Shown: positions 38,213 to 46,678, counted from the stretch's first letter. The stretch is DNA of 51,011 bases from Amycolatopsis pittospori (GCF_013870525.1 NZ_JACBXD010000057.1:1-51011), one strand, 5' to 3'. Notes: generated by a model not told the origin, from the letters alone. A program made the numbers and translations.

Positions 38213-39200
38213 CGGCGCGCAGGTACTTCTTGCGGTAGCCGCCGTTCACCATCTCCTCGGTGAACAGCAGTGGCACCGGTTCGCCCGAGACCACCAGCGG
38301 GATCGCGCGGTCGTAGAGCCGGTCCGCGAAGGCGACCAGCCGCAGTCCGACGTTCTGGTCGGGTACCGGGTGGATGCCGCGCAGGTGCACCCGGCTCACG
38401 CCGTCGAGAAGCCTGCCGTAGCGCGAAGGATGCAGCCCCGCCAGGTGGTCGCACAGCGCGTCGAAATCGTCCACAGTGGACTCGGGATGCGCGGCGGCGG
38501 AGGCTTCGAGCTCCTCCGGGCTCGCGGGCGGTGGCGCGTCCGGGAGCCCGCGGTGACGGTAGTCCGGGCCGTCGACGCGGGCGACGCCGAAGCGGGACGA
38601 AAGCGACTGGATCTCGCGCAGGAAGTCTTCGGCGGCGAAGCGGCCTTCGCCGAGTTTGTCCGGCAGCGTATTGGAAGTCGCCGCCACGTAGACCCCGGCG
38701 TCGGTCAGCTCGCGCAGCAGCCGGGTGACGAGCATGGTGTCGCCCGGGTCGTCGAGTTCGAACTCGTCGATCGCCAGGAACCGGTGCTCGGAAAGACGCC
38801 GCACCGCTTCGGCGAACCCGAGCGCGCCCACCAGGTGGGTCAGCTCCACGAACGTGCCGTAAGCCTTGGGTGACGGCGTTTCGTGCCACGTCGAGGCGAG
38901 CAGGTGGGTCTTGCCGACGCCGAACCCGCCGTCGAGGTAGAGCCCCATCGGCCCGGCGGGCGCGTCGTCCCCGCCGCCGAACAACGCCCGCAGCTTCGAC
39001 TTCGGCTTCCGGTTCGCCGCCTCCGAAACGCGCGCGGCGAAAGCGCCGCAGTCGACCACGGCCGCGGCCTGGCTCGGCTCGTCCGGGTTGGGCACGTAGG
39101 TGGAGAACCGGACCGCGTCGAACCGGGGCGGCGGGACGAGCGCGGTGATCAGCTCGTCGGCGGACAGCTCCGGACGGCGATCGATCAGGCGGGCGGGCAT
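38166..39200 (-). CDS. zapE: AFG1/ZapE-like ATPase
   Basis: AAA-type P-loop ATPase of 344 residues. Walker A is LDGGFGVGKTHLL, Walker B is FLAIDEFELDDPGDTML, followed by YVAATSNTLPDKLGEGRFAAEDFL and, C-terminal, VSGEPVPLLFTEEM. This matches the AFG1/ZapE family (ZapE acts at the divisome in E. coli; AFG1 in mitochondria), though its role in actinobacteria is not established. The ATG at 39200 was chosen over a longer frame to 39323. The 3' end overlaps the PAP2 gene on the opposite strand. Confidence 0.9.
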   Translation of the reverse strand: MPARLIDRRPELSADELITALVPPPRFDAVRFSTYVPNPDEPSQAAAVVDCGAFAARVSEAANRKPKSKLRALFGGGDDAPAGPMGLYLDGGFGVGKTHLLASTWHETPSPKAYGTFVELTHLVGALGFAEAVRRLSEHRFLAIDEFELDDPGDTMLVTRLLRELTDAGVYVAATSNTLPDKLGEGRFAAEDFLREIQSLSSRFGVARVDGPDYRHRGLPDAPPPASPEELEASAAAHPESTVDDFDALCDHLAGLHPSRYGRLLDGVSRVHLRGIHPVPDQNVGLRLVAFADRLYDRAIPLVVSGEPVPLLFTEEMVNGGYRKKYLRAVSRLTALARDAVQPS

Positions 39201-39298
39201 TCGCCGAGAGTAACGGCACCGGCGGCGGCCGTTCACCCTCCCTGAACGGGCGTATCCCCCGCTCAGCGGTGCCGTCGGCCCCGTGCTGGGATAGGGCC

Positions 39299-40045
39299 GT
39301 GCAGCTTTTGTGGCCAACGACACCAGCGGACGCCGTCACCGACGCCGACCTCGAGCGGCTCTACGGCTATCCCGAGGATCTGACCCGCCCGTGGGTCCAG
39401 GTCAACTTCGTCAGCTCCGCGGACGGCGCGGCGGCGGTCAACGAGCTGTCCGAGGGCCTTTCGCATCCGGCCGACAAACGCGTCTTCCTGATGGGGAGGC
39501 TGCTTTCCGACGTGATCCTGGTCGGCGCGGGCACGGCCCGCGCCGAGGGGTACCGGGGCGCGCGCATCAACGCCGAACGCACCGCGCGCCGGGTCGCGCT
39601 CGGGCTTTCGGAGGTCCCGCCGATCGCCGTGGTGACCCGGTCCGGTGAACTCGATCCCGCGGGTCCGCTGTTCACCGACACGAAGGTGCCGCCGATCGTC
39701 ATCACGACCGAGAAGGCGCCGCGAGCCGAGCTGGAGCGCGCGGGTGCCGACGTCCTCGTCGCGGGCACCGACGACGTCGACCTGGGCCACGCCCTCGAAC
39801 TCCTCGGGAAACGCGGGCTGCGCCGGATCGACTGCGAGGGCGGGCCGATGCTGTTCGGCGACCTGATCGCGGCCGACCTCGTCGACCAGCTGTGCCTGAC
39901 CGTCGCTCCCCTGCTGGCCGGCGCCGGCGCGCGCCGGATCGCCCACGGCCGTCCCACCCCGGACCCGCGGCGGATGGACCTCGCCTCGGTGCTGTTCGAG
40001 GACGGTTTCACCATGCTGCGCTATCGCCGCCGGGAGGGCGGGTGA
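39299..40045 (+). CDS. RibD C-terminal-like pyrimidine reductase
   Basis: Protein of 248 residues with the dihydrofolate-reductase-like fold of RibD C-terminal domains: WVQVNFVSSADGAAAVNELS, DVILVGAGTARAEGY, IDCEGGPMLFGDLIAADLVDQLCLTVAPLLAGAGA. It could reduce the ribosylaminopyrimidine of riboflavin synthesis or a related heterocycle. No other rib genes are nearby. GTG start at 39299. Its stop overlaps the sigma factor start (GTGA, 40042-40045), so they form one transcript. Confidence 0.88.
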   Translation: MQLLWPTTPADAVTDADLERLYGYPEDLTRPWVQVNFVSSADGAAAVNELSEGLSHPADKRVFLMGRLLSDVILVGAGTARAEGYRGARINAERTARRVALGLSEVPPIAVVTRSGELDPAGPLFTDTKVPPIVITTEKAPRAELERAGADVLVAGTDDVDLGHALELLGKRGLRRIDCEGGPMLFGDLIAADLVDQLCLTVAPLLAGAGARRIAHGRPTPDPRRMDLASVLFEDGFTMLRYRRREGG

Positions 40046-40599
40046 GCGACCCGGCGCCGGTTCCGGACGAGGAGCTGGCGGCCCGGGCCGCCGCCGGGGA
40101 CCATGGCGCCTTCGACACCTTGGTGCGACGGCACACGGCCAAGATGTACCGCGTGGCGCTGCGGATCACCGGCAGTGCCTCCGAGGCCGAGGACGTCGTC
40201 CAGGAGGCCTGGCTTTCCGCGTGGCGCGCGCTGCCCGGGTTCCGGTACGAGTCCGCGGTCTCGACCTGGCTGTACCGGGTGACGACGAACGGCGCGCTCG
40301 GCCAGGTCCGCCGCCGGAAACCGACGGTGCCGCTCGACGAGGGCGATGCCGGCGTCGTGCCTGGTCCGGAGGGTCAGGTGGTGAGCGCGGAGCAGGTCGG
40401 CACGGTGCTGCGCGCGATCGCCGAACTCGACGTCGGCCAGCGGATTCCGCTGGTTCTGCGAGAATTCGAAGGGTTGAGTTACGAGGAGATGGCCGAGGTC
40501 CTGGAGGTGAGCGTGCCCGCTTTGCGCGCTCGCCTGCACCGCGCCAGGGTCGCGCTGCTCGCGAAACTCGGCGACAACCTCCGACCCGGGGAACGGTGA
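40042..40599 (+). CDS. ECF-type RNA polymerase sigma factor
   Basis: Sigma factor of 185 residues. Region 2 spans FDTLVRRHTAKMYRVALRITGSASEAEDVVQEAWLSAWRALPGF (with the -10 recognition helix) and region 4 spans QRIPLVLREFEGLSYEEMAEVLEVSVPALRARLHRARVALLAKL. No anti-sigma gene with a zinc-binding HxxxCxxC is adjacent. It starts the run of envelope-stress genes with TGATG overlap to the next gene. Its target promoter is unknown. Confidence 0.92.
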   Translation: MSDPAPVPDEELAARAAAGDHGAFDTLVRRHTAKMYRVALRITGSASEAEDVVQEAWLSAWRALPGFRYESAVSTWLYRVTTNGALGQVRRRKPTVPLDEGDAGVVPGPEGQVVSAEQVGTVLRAIAELDVGQRIPLVLREFEGLSYEEMAEVLEVSVPALRARLHRARVALLAKLGDNLRPGER

Positions 40600-41024
40600 T
40601 GAGCGAGGATCCGCGCGACGACCCCCGGTGGGAGCAGGTGCGCGCCGCCGCGAGCCGTCCGGTGCCGACCCCGCCCGGGCTCGTCGAACGCGTGCTCCGC
40701 TCGGTCGGCGGCGTTCGCGGCGGGCACACCACGGCACCGCTCGACCTTCCCTCGGCAGGCGGCAAGACCCAGGTTTCGGAACGCGCGCTGGTGCTGATGA
40801 CCAGGCGGCTCGCCGCCGAGATCGGCCGCGACCTCGGTGGCGTGTACATCTCGGCCGTCGCACTCGAAGACGACGAACTCCAGGTACTGGTGACGGTCCG
40901 GTTCGGTGTGGAGGCGTCGGCGGCGGAACTGCTGCGGCACCGCGTCCGGGCCGCGCTGACCGGCCAGCTCGGCTCGCCGCCGCCCGCGATCAACGTCCAC
41001 GTCGTCGACGTGCACCCGGACTGA
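40599..41024 (+). CDS. Asp23-like small protein
   Basis: Protein of 141 residues, no membrane segment. The C-terminal half (VYISAVALEDDELQVLVTVRFGVEASAAELLRHRVRAALTGQL, then INVHVVDV) shows the strand-helix-strand pattern of Asp23/Gls24 proteins but is more divergent than the two downstream copies. The N-terminal ~60 residues are not recognisable. It overlaps the sigma factor stop (TGATG). An anti-sigma role is possible from position but no motif supports it. Confidence 0.6.
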   Translation: MSEDPRDDPRWEQVRAAASRPVPTPPGLVERVLRSVGGVRGGHTTAPLDLPSAGGKTQVSERALVLMTRRLAAEIGRDLGGVYISAVALEDDELQVLVTVRFGVEASAAELLRHRVRAALTGQLGSPPPAINVHVVDVHPD

Positions 41025-41333
41025 GGACCCGTTCACCCGGGCGGCATGACCGGTTACCGCACTCGGATGTACGGCGCCGCGCCCGCGAGATCCGTCTCCG
41101 AGCACGCGAGCGCGCCGCCCACGCCACCACGTCGCCCGAGACAAGACCCGTTCGACTCACCCCTCGATGGATCCCGTCCATTCCACAGTGGACGGACGAA
41201 CCCCCGGAAGTGATTACCCCATTCGGGGGACACCACGTGACGACTCGGCATGCGCGCGTGTCCAGGTCGGTGAGAGCGTAGGGATCGCCGCGCGCGCAGG
41301 TCGCGCGGCACCGGCCGAGAAGGAGCGAACTTC
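41025..41333. other. Intergenic stretch before Asp23 gene
   Basis: 309 bases without a supported gene; the open frames here have no family resemblance. It contains TCCATTCCACAGTGGACGGA (41177-41196), a weak inverted repeat, and the ribosome site AAGGAG before the next ATG. A promoter for the Asp23 genes is expected here, but no -35/-10 pair is clear to me. Confidence 0.5.
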
Positions 41334-41795
41334 ATGGCGCAGCCGAGCGCGAGCAAACCAGGAACCGCCTTGGCGGGGGTCGGGGCGGGGTCGACCCTCA
41401 ACGAGGAAGGAGCCGCCGGCAAGACCACCATCTCGTCGGTGGTCGTGCAGAAGGTGGCCGGGCTGGCCACCCGTGAGGTGACCGGGATCCACGCGCTGGG
41501 CGGCGGGGTCTCGCGGGCCTTCGGCGCGATCCGCGAACGTATCCCCGGCTCCGGCACCGTCACCACGTCCGGCGTTTCGGTCGAGGTCGGCGAGAAGCAG
41601 GCGGCGATCGACCTCGACGTGGTCGTCGAGTACGGCGCTCGCATCGTCGACGTCGCGCGGGCGGTGCGCCGCAACGTGATCGGCCAGGTCGAGCAGATCA
41701 CCGGCCTCGAGGTGATCGAGGTCAACATCTCGGTCAACGACATCCACCTGCCCGACGAGAACGGCGGCGAGACCGAGACCTCGCGGGTCGAATGA
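41334..41795 (+). CDS. Asp23/Gls24 family envelope stress protein, copy 1
   Basis: Protein of 153 residues. Core pattern: TTISSVVVQKVAGLATREVTGIHALGG, then GVSVEVGEKQAAIDLDVVVEYGARIVDVARAVRRNVIGQVEQITGLEVIEVNISVNDI. Asp23 proteins sit at the membrane through AmaP and respond to envelope stress. AAGGAG precedes the ATG by 8 bases. The stop overlaps the small membrane protein gene (ATGA, 41792-41795). Confidence 0.92.
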   Translation: MAQPSASKPGTALAGVGAGSTLNEEGAAGKTTISSVVVQKVAGLATREVTGIHALGGGVSRAFGAIRERIPGSGTVTTSGVSVEVGEKQAAIDLDVVVEYGARIVDVARAVRRNVIGQVEQITGLEVIEVNISVNDIHLPDENGGETETSRVE

Positions 41796-41971
41796 TGAAC
41801 GGGACCCAGACCGGCCTGCTCGCCGGCCTCATCCTCGGCCTCGCCGCGACCCAGGGGTTCACCGCGTTCCTGGTGACCCTGGCCGTCGGCGTCATCGGCC
41901 TCGTCCTCGGCCGGGTACTCGACGGCGAACTCGACCTCGGCGACCTGTTCGGCCGGGGCCGCGACAAATGA
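41792..41971 (+). CDS. Small DUF2273-like membrane protein, 59 aa
   Basis: A 59-residue product with two hydrophobic helices (TGLLAGLILGLAATQGF; AFLVTLAVGVIGLVLGRVL) and an acidic tail ELDLGDLFGRGRDK. This size and position next to Asp23 genes is typical of DUF2273 proteins. The ATG at 41792 overlaps the Asp23 stop; a second ATG follows at 41795. The stop overlaps the next ATG (ATGA, 41968-41971). Likely part of the membrane anchor assembly. Confidence 0.82.
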   Translation: MMNGTQTGLLAGLILGLAATQGFTAFLVTLAVGVIGLVLGRVLDGELDLGDLFGRGRDK

Positions 41972-42351
41972 CCGTCCCGCCCGACCCCGGCGATCCCGCC
42001 GACTCCGCCGATTTCGAGGATCGCGGCACCCTCACCATCGCGCCGTCCGTGGTGCGCAAGATCGCGCAGCACGCCGCGGACCAGGTCGAGGGGACCACTC
42101 GGGCCGAGCGGCGCGTCGCCGGGCTCGGGCTGGGCAGCCACGGCGCGAGCGCGAAGGTCGGCGGTGAGGGCAACGACGTCGACCTCGTACTCGACGTGGC
42201 CTTGAAGTACCCGGCACCGGTGCGGCGGATCGTCGGCGATCTGCGCGCCCGGGTCACCGAGGAGGTCGAACGGATCACCTCGTACCAGGTCCGCGACATC
42301 TCGGTGACGGTCTCCGCGCTCCTGCCCGACATCGCGCCCCGCGTCCGCTAG
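41968..42351 (+). CDS. Asp23/Gls24 family protein, copy 2
   Basis: Protein of 127 residues with RGTLTIAPSVVRKIAQHAADQVEGTTRAERRVAGLGLG and LVLDVALKYPAPVRRIVGDLRARVTEEVERITSYQVRDISVTVSAL, the Asp23 strand-helix pattern. It differs clearly from copy 1 (about 40 percent by eye), so it is not a recent duplicate. Start by ATGA overlap with the small membrane protein. Confidence 0.88.
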   Translation: MTVPPDPGDPADSADFEDRGTLTIAPSVVRKIAQHAADQVEGTTRAERRVAGLGLGSHGASAKVGGEGNDVDLVLDVALKYPAPVRRIVGDLRARVTEEVERITSYQVRDISVTVSALLPDIAPRVR

Positions 42352-42364
42352 AAGGAGCACTGGC

Positions 42365-42901
42365 ATGCGTCTGTTCGTCCGCCTGCTGTCCGCCCTGATC
42401 GGGCTGGCGCTGGCCGCCGCCGGGGTCCTGCTCGCGCTCGAAGTCGGCTGGGGCTGGTGGAGGCCGGGGCGTGGGCCGCTGTTCGTCCCGTGGGACGACT
42501 GGCGCGACAGGCTCGCGGAACTGTCCTGGAGTGCTCCCGTGGTCCGGTACATCGCGATCGCCGTCGCGGTCGTGGGGCTGCTGCTGATCCTGGCGGCGGC
42601 CTCGGCCGGGCGGCGCGCGATCCGGCTGACCGACCCGGCGAACGAGGTCAGCGTGACCACGTCGCCGCGATCGCTGGCCCGGCTGGTGGGGGTGACCGTG
42701 CGGGCGCAGGAGAACGTCGCCGGCGCGAAGGTCACCGCCACGGCCAAGAAGATCCGCGTCCGCGCGACCAGCCGGTTGGAGACCGAAGGGCAGCTGCGCC
42801 CGCGGCTGCTGGAGACGGTCTCCGGCCTGCTCGACGAAGTCCCCCTGGTGCGGCGGCCGAAGGTGTCCGTCGTCGTCGACTCCCCGAAGGACCGCCGATG
42901 A
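42365..42901 (+). CDS. DUF6286-type membrane protein
   Basis: Protein of 178 residues with two membrane helices (about 7-27 and 60-85), then a soluble domain with RRAIRLTDPANEVSVTTSPRSLARLVGVTVRAQENVAGAKVTATAKKIRVRATSRL. The soluble part resembles Asp23 partner domains. GAAGGAG lies before the ATG. Its stop overlaps the next gene by ATGA (42898-42901). Probable envelope-stress membrane component; exact function unknown. Confidence 0.8.
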   Translation: MRLFVRLLSALIGLALAAAGVLLALEVGWGWWRPGRGPLFVPWDDWRDRLAELSWSAPVVRYIAIAVAVVGLLLILAAASAGRRAIRLTDPANEVSVTTSPRSLARLVGVTVRAQENVAGAKVTATAKKIRVRATSRLETEGQLRPRLLETVSGLLDEVPLVRRPKVSVVVDSPKDRR

Positions 42902-43485
42902 CCCGTTCGGTCTCCGCCAAGGCACTCGGCCGTTCCACCGGCACGGAACGGACCCTGACCGTCCTCATCGGACTCCTCGCGCTGCTGGGCGGGGCCGCGG
43001 TGGTGGCGATCGGCGCCGGCTGGCTCGGCACCTACCGCGGCCGCCGTCCGCTGGCCGACCCCATCGCGCTGGACTGGCTCGCCCAGAACGCGCTCCCCGC
43101 CCGGACCGGCGCGATCGTGCTCGGCGTGCTGCTGCTGTGGCTGGGCCTGTGGTGGTTCTTCCGGTCGCTGCGCACGGAAGGCCGTCCCGACCTGGAACTC
43201 GACGACGACCTCGTGGTGACGTCCTCGGCCATCTCCGAAGCCGTCCGCCTCGACGCCGAAACGATCGACGGGGTCGGGCGCGCCCGGGTCCGCGCCGTCG
43301 GCGACACCGAGAACCCGGCGCTGAGGATCACGCTCTGGCTGAGCGAGGGCACCGACCTCAAACGAGTCTGGGAGCAACTCGACCTCACCGTGCTGGCACG
43401 CGCGCGGGAATCACTCGGGGTCGAGGTGCTGCCCACCGCCGTCCGGCTCGAACTCGACACGGCCGCACCTCAACGGGTGCGCTGA
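42898..43485 (+). CDS. AmaP-like alkaline shock membrane anchor
   Basis: Protein of 195 residues with two membrane helices (about 20-42 and 72-92) and a soluble C-terminal domain (VTSSAISEAVRLDAETIDGVGRARVRAVGDTENPALRITLWLSEGTDLKRVWEQLDLTVL). Architecture and operon position match AmaP, the anchor for Asp23. It ends the tightly coupled run from 41334. A separate gene for DNA ligase starts 20 bases later. Confidence 0.75.
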   Translation: MTRSVSAKALGRSTGTERTLTVLIGLLALLGGAAVVAIGAGWLGTYRGRRPLADPIALDWLAQNALPARTGAIVLGVLLLWLGLWWFFRSLRTEGRPDLELDDDLVVTSSAISEAVRLDAETIDGVGRARVRAVGDTENPALRITLWLSEGTDLKRVWEQLDLTVLARARESLGVEVLPTAVRLELDTAAPQRVR

Positions 43486-43504
43486 GCGCTTCGTTAGGGC
43501 AAGA

Positions 43505-44593
43505 ATGGCCGTCATGTCGCTTCCCTTGACGCCGCCGATCAAGCCGATGCTCGCCAAACCGGCGAAGGCGATCCCCGATTCCGGCGGTCTGCTGTTCGAG
43601 CCGAAATGGGACGGGTTCCGCTGCCTCGTCTTCCGCGACGGCGACGAGCTGACCCTGCAGTCGCGGGCCGAGAAGCCGCTCAACCGGTACTTCCCGGAGG
43701 TCGTCGAGCGGCTGAAGGCCACCCTGCCGGAGCAGATCGTGCTCGACGGCGAACTGGTCGTCGGCAAGGACGGCAAGCTGGACTTCGACGCGCTGACCGA
43801 GCGGATCCACCCCGCCGAAAGCCGCGTGCAGCTCCTTTCGACGCAGAACCCGGCCGAGTTCGTCGCGTTCGACCTGCTGGCGCTCGGCGACGAATCCTAT
43901 CTGGACGAACCGACGTCGCGGCGGCGGGAACGGCTGGAAAAACTGGCGTCCGAGGGCGTCCACCTGACCCCGGCCACGTCGGATCCGGGCATCGCGCGGC
44001 ACTGGTTCGAACTGTTCGAGGGCGCCGGGCTCGACGGCGTCATCGGGAAACCGCTCGACGAGCCGTACACCCCCGGAAAGCGCGTGCTGCTCAAGTACAA
44101 GCACTCGCGGACGGCCGACTGTGTGCTGGCGGGCCTGCGCTGGCACGTCGACGGCGAAGCGGGCGAGATGGTCGGCTCGTTCCTGCTCGGGCTGTACGAC
44201 GAGAACGGCGTGCTGCACCACCCCGGCGTCGTCGGTTCGTTCCCGGTCACCCGGAGGCGTGAACTGGCCGAGGAACTGGCACCGCTGATCACGGACGGGA
44301 CCGATCACCCCTGGCTGGGCGACAACGTACAGGAGCACCAGCGGATTCCCGGCGGCATCACCCGATGGAAGTCCAAGGAGGCTCCGTGGGTGCCGCTGAA
44401 GCTGGAGAAGGTGGTCGAGGTCGGCTACGAGCACACCGAAGGCGGATACCCGTCGCGATTCCGCCACACCGCGCAGTTCAAGCGCTGGCGTCCCGACCGC
44501 GAACCGGACTCCTGCACCTACGCCCAGCTCGACGAGGTCGCCCGGTACGACCTGGACGCGGTGTTCCGCGGCGAGGTCAAACGCACCCGCTAA
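43505..44593 (+). CDS. ligC: ATP-dependent DNA ligase LigC
   Basis: Ligase of 362 residues with nucleotidyltransferase and OB domains. The adenylated Lys is in FEPKWDGFRCLVF (motif I), followed by IVLDGELVVGKDGKLDFDAL (motif III), GLDGVIGKPLDEPYTPGKRVLLKYKHSRTADC (motifs IV-V) and the C-terminal OB part. Length and motifs fit mycobacterial LigC, an accessory repair ligase. No polymerase/nuclease (LigD) domains are fused. The start may be the ATG at 43505 or 43514. Confidence 0.92.
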   Translation: MAVMSLPLTPPIKPMLAKPAKAIPDSGGLLFEPKWDGFRCLVFRDGDELTLQSRAEKPLNRYFPEVVERLKATLPEQIVLDGELVVGKDGKLDFDALTERIHPAESRVQLLSTQNPAEFVAFDLLALGDESYLDEPTSRRRERLEKLASEGVHLTPATSDPGIARHWFELFEGAGLDGVIGKPLDEPYTPGKRVLLKYKHSRTADCVLAGLRWHVDGEAGEMVGSFLLGLYDENGVLHHPGVVGSFPVTRRRELAEELAPLITDGTDHPWLGDNVQEHQRIPGGITRWKSKEAPWVPLKLEKVVEVGYEHTEGGYPSRFRHTAQFKRWRPDREPDSCTYAQLDEVARYDLDAVFRGEVKRTR

Positions 44594-44664
44594 CCGTGTC
44601 CTGACATCCGACCTGCGAAGCTCTCCTCAGAGTTTTGTCATGCCCGGAAAGTGAGGACCAGCCC

Positions 44665-46230
44665 GTGCGCCCCGCCAGCACCGTACGCCGCAGGCCACGG
44701 CTGATCCTGATGACGACCCTGGTCGCGGCCGTGGTCGCGGGCTGCACCGCAGGGCCGTCGGTCCGGCCGGCGGTGATCGACAACGACGGCAAACCCACCT
44801 CCGGCACCCCACCGGTGGCGCAGCAGGTGCCGCTTCCGCCGCTGACCGAACCGCGGTCGCCGTCCATCAAATGGGAGGACTGCGACGACGCGACCCGGCA
44901 GCGGCTGGGCCAGCCGTCCGTGCCGGACACGCTGAAGTTCTCCTGCGCCAGGGTCCCGACCACGCTCGACGCGCCGGACCTGCCCGGCCGCGGCCTCTCT
45001 CGGCTCTCGGTCGTCAAGGCAGGCGACGGGCCGATCCCGCTGGTCGTGGTGAACGACGTCGACGGCGAACCGGGTTCGCTCTACGCCGCGCGACTTGCCG
45101 CGGCGCTGCCGCCGGAGTACCTGCAGAAGTTCTCCCTGATCGGCGTGGACCGGCGCGGGACGGGCAACTCCGCCCCGGTCCAGTGCATCCCGGCGGAGAT
45201 CCGCACCGACCTGCTCGGCGGCGACCCGGCGGCGGGCGACCTCGAAGCCGTGGTCGACGCGGCGCGCAAGGCGGGCCAGCAGTGCGCGATCGAACTGGAC
45301 GACTCGCAGGTCGCGATGGACAGCTGGCGCGCCGCGGGCGATCTCGAGGAACTGCGGGAACAGCTCGGGCTGGACCGGCTGCACGCGCTCGGCCGCGGTG
45401 ACGGTTCGAAGGTCCTCGCCGAATACGCCGTTCGGTTCCCCGGGCAGGTCGGCCGGGTCATGCTCGACGGACTGCCCGACCCCGGCGCCGACGCGACCGC
45501 CGTCATGGAGTCCGTCGCCGCGAGCGCACAGGCCACCCTCGACGCTTTCGGCGCCGACTGCATCGCCAGGGGCTGCCCGATCGGCGACGCCCGCTCGGCC
45601 GTGAGCGCCGTCGCGGACCGGCTCCGAGGCGCGCCCGCGACGACCACCGACGGGGTGGACATCACGCCGGGGATCGCGCTGTACGCCGTCTATTCGGGGC
45701 TGGCACAGCGCTCACGCTGGGTGGAACTGGCCGAGGCGCTCAAAACCGCGCAGACCGGCGACGTCACGCCGCTGGCCGCGTTCGCCGAACCGGTCCTGAA
45801 GGACACCCGCGCGCGGCCGTCCCGGTTGGACGGCACGCTCGCGACCAAATGCAACGACAGCGCGACGCGGCTCTCGGCCGAAGAACTCACGCGCGTCACC
45901 ACGACCCTGCGCGACAAGTACCCGCAGTTCGGTGTCTTCGCCGCGCAGCAACTCGCGTGGTGCAGCCCGTGGCCCGTGCGCCGCGAACCGCTCCCGCCCG
46001 CCGGCGCCCCCGGCGCTCCGCCGATCCTCGTCGCGGGCACCGCGACCGACCCGGTCACCCCCGAACAGGGCACCGGCCGGGCCGCCGACCAGATGCCGAG
46101 CGCGGTGACGATCACCTGGCAGGGCGCCGGGCACGGGGCGCTTCCGCTGTCTCCCTGCGTCACCGACGCGACGAGAGCCTTCCTGATCGACGGGAAGATC
46201 CCGGTCGACGGGACGCTCTGCCCCGCTTGA
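44665..46230 (+). CDS. Alpha/beta hydrolase lipoprotein, TAP-like but lacking the nucleophile Ser
   Basis: Protein of 521 residues with a lipoprotein signal (LILMTTLVAAVVAGCTAG, lipobox Cys) and a tripeptidyl aminopeptidase-like alpha/beta hydrolase fold: IGVDRRGTGNSAPV (oxyanion region), and the TAP C-terminal part PPILVAGTATDPVTPEQG with Asp and GAGHGALPLSPC with His. The nucleophile elbow, normally GxSxG, reads LGRGDGSKV with Gly245 in the Ser position. The Asp and His are intact, so this may be a non-catalytic relative. GTG at 44665 has GAGGA upstream. Confidence 0.85.
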   Translation: MRPASTVRRRPRLILMTTLVAAVVAGCTAGPSVRPAVIDNDGKPTSGTPPVAQQVPLPPLTEPRSPSIKWEDCDDATRQRLGQPSVPDTLKFSCARVPTTLDAPDLPGRGLSRLSVVKAGDGPIPLVVVNDVDGEPGSLYAARLAAALPPEYLQKFSLIGVDRRGTGNSAPVQCIPAEIRTDLLGGDPAAGDLEAVVDAARKAGQQCAIELDDSQVAMDSWRAAGDLEELREQLGLDRLHALGRGDGSKVLAEYAVRFPGQVGRVMLDGLPDPGADATAVMESVAASAQATLDAFGADCIARGCPIGDARSAVSAVADRLRGAPATTTDGVDITPGIALYAVYSGLAQRSRWVELAEALKTAQTGDVTPLAAFAEPVLKDTRARPSRLDGTLATKCNDSATRLSAEELTRVTTTLRDKYPQFGVFAAQQLAWCSPWPVRREPLPPAGAPGAPPILVAGTATDPVTPEQGTGRAADQMPSAVTITWQGAGHGALPLSPCVTDATRAFLIDGKIPVDGTLCPA

Positions 46231-46284
46231 GGCTTACCCCTAAGTCAGGCGACCAGGGCCCCGGTACCGAGTGGGGTCGCGCTG

Positions 46285-46330
46285 GTCGTGAGTGGCGATT
46301 CGGGTTAGAACCCGAATCGCCACTCACGAC
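46285..46330. repeat. Perfect 22-bp inverted repeat, copy 2 of a dispersed element
   Basis: Arms 46285-46306 and 46309-46330 pair perfectly around AG. The 46 bases are the exact reverse complement of 4661-4706, with loop AG in place of CT. Upstream ACCGAGTG and downstream ACCCCGAAGCG also match in part. It lies 54 bases after the hydrolase stop, and its right side ends 12 bases before the convergent DUF2630 gene. Confidence 0.88.
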
Positions 46331-46342
46331 CCCGAAGCGCCA

Positions 46343-46585
46343 CTACTGCCGGTAGGACTCCACCTCGGAGATCGGCCTCGGCGCGGCCTGGTCCGGGTCC
46401 TCGTCGAACTCGACCCGCGCCCGCCGCTGCCGCAGCAGGTCCCAGCACTGGTCCAGCTGCTGCTCCACACTGGCGAGCCGGGACCGGTCGTCCGAGCTCA
46501 GCCCGGTGCCGATCGCCCGCGCGCGGAGCTCGTGCTCCACGCTGACCAGCTCGTCGATCCGGCTGAGGATGTCCCCGTCGGCCAT
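46343..46585 (-). CDS. DUF2630 family protein
   Basis: Small helical protein of 80 residues: ILSRIDELVSVEHELRARA, LASVEQQLDQCWDLLRQRRARVEFDEDPDQAAPRP, ISEVESYRQ. These are the DUF2630 landmarks, including the highly conserved CWDLLRQRRA and VExYxQ. Coiled-coil helices; function unknown. A common single gene in actinobacteria. Confidence 0.93.
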   Translation of the reverse strand: MADGDILSRIDELVSVEHELRARAIGTGLSSDDRSRLASVEQQLDQCWDLLRQRRARVEFDEDPDQAAPRPISEVESYRQ

Positions 46586-46678
46586 CTGTGCCTCCTGCGA
46601 AGCTCTCCTGGACTGCTCCGTTCCGACGCTACGCGCAAACGCGGGAATGCGCGTCCCCCGTCATTCGTTACGCCGGGC

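Noticed and set aside
40599..41024. Zinc-binding anti-sigma factor
   Set aside because: No HxxxCxxC motif and no membrane helix; position alone suggests it, so it is annotated as Asp23-like.
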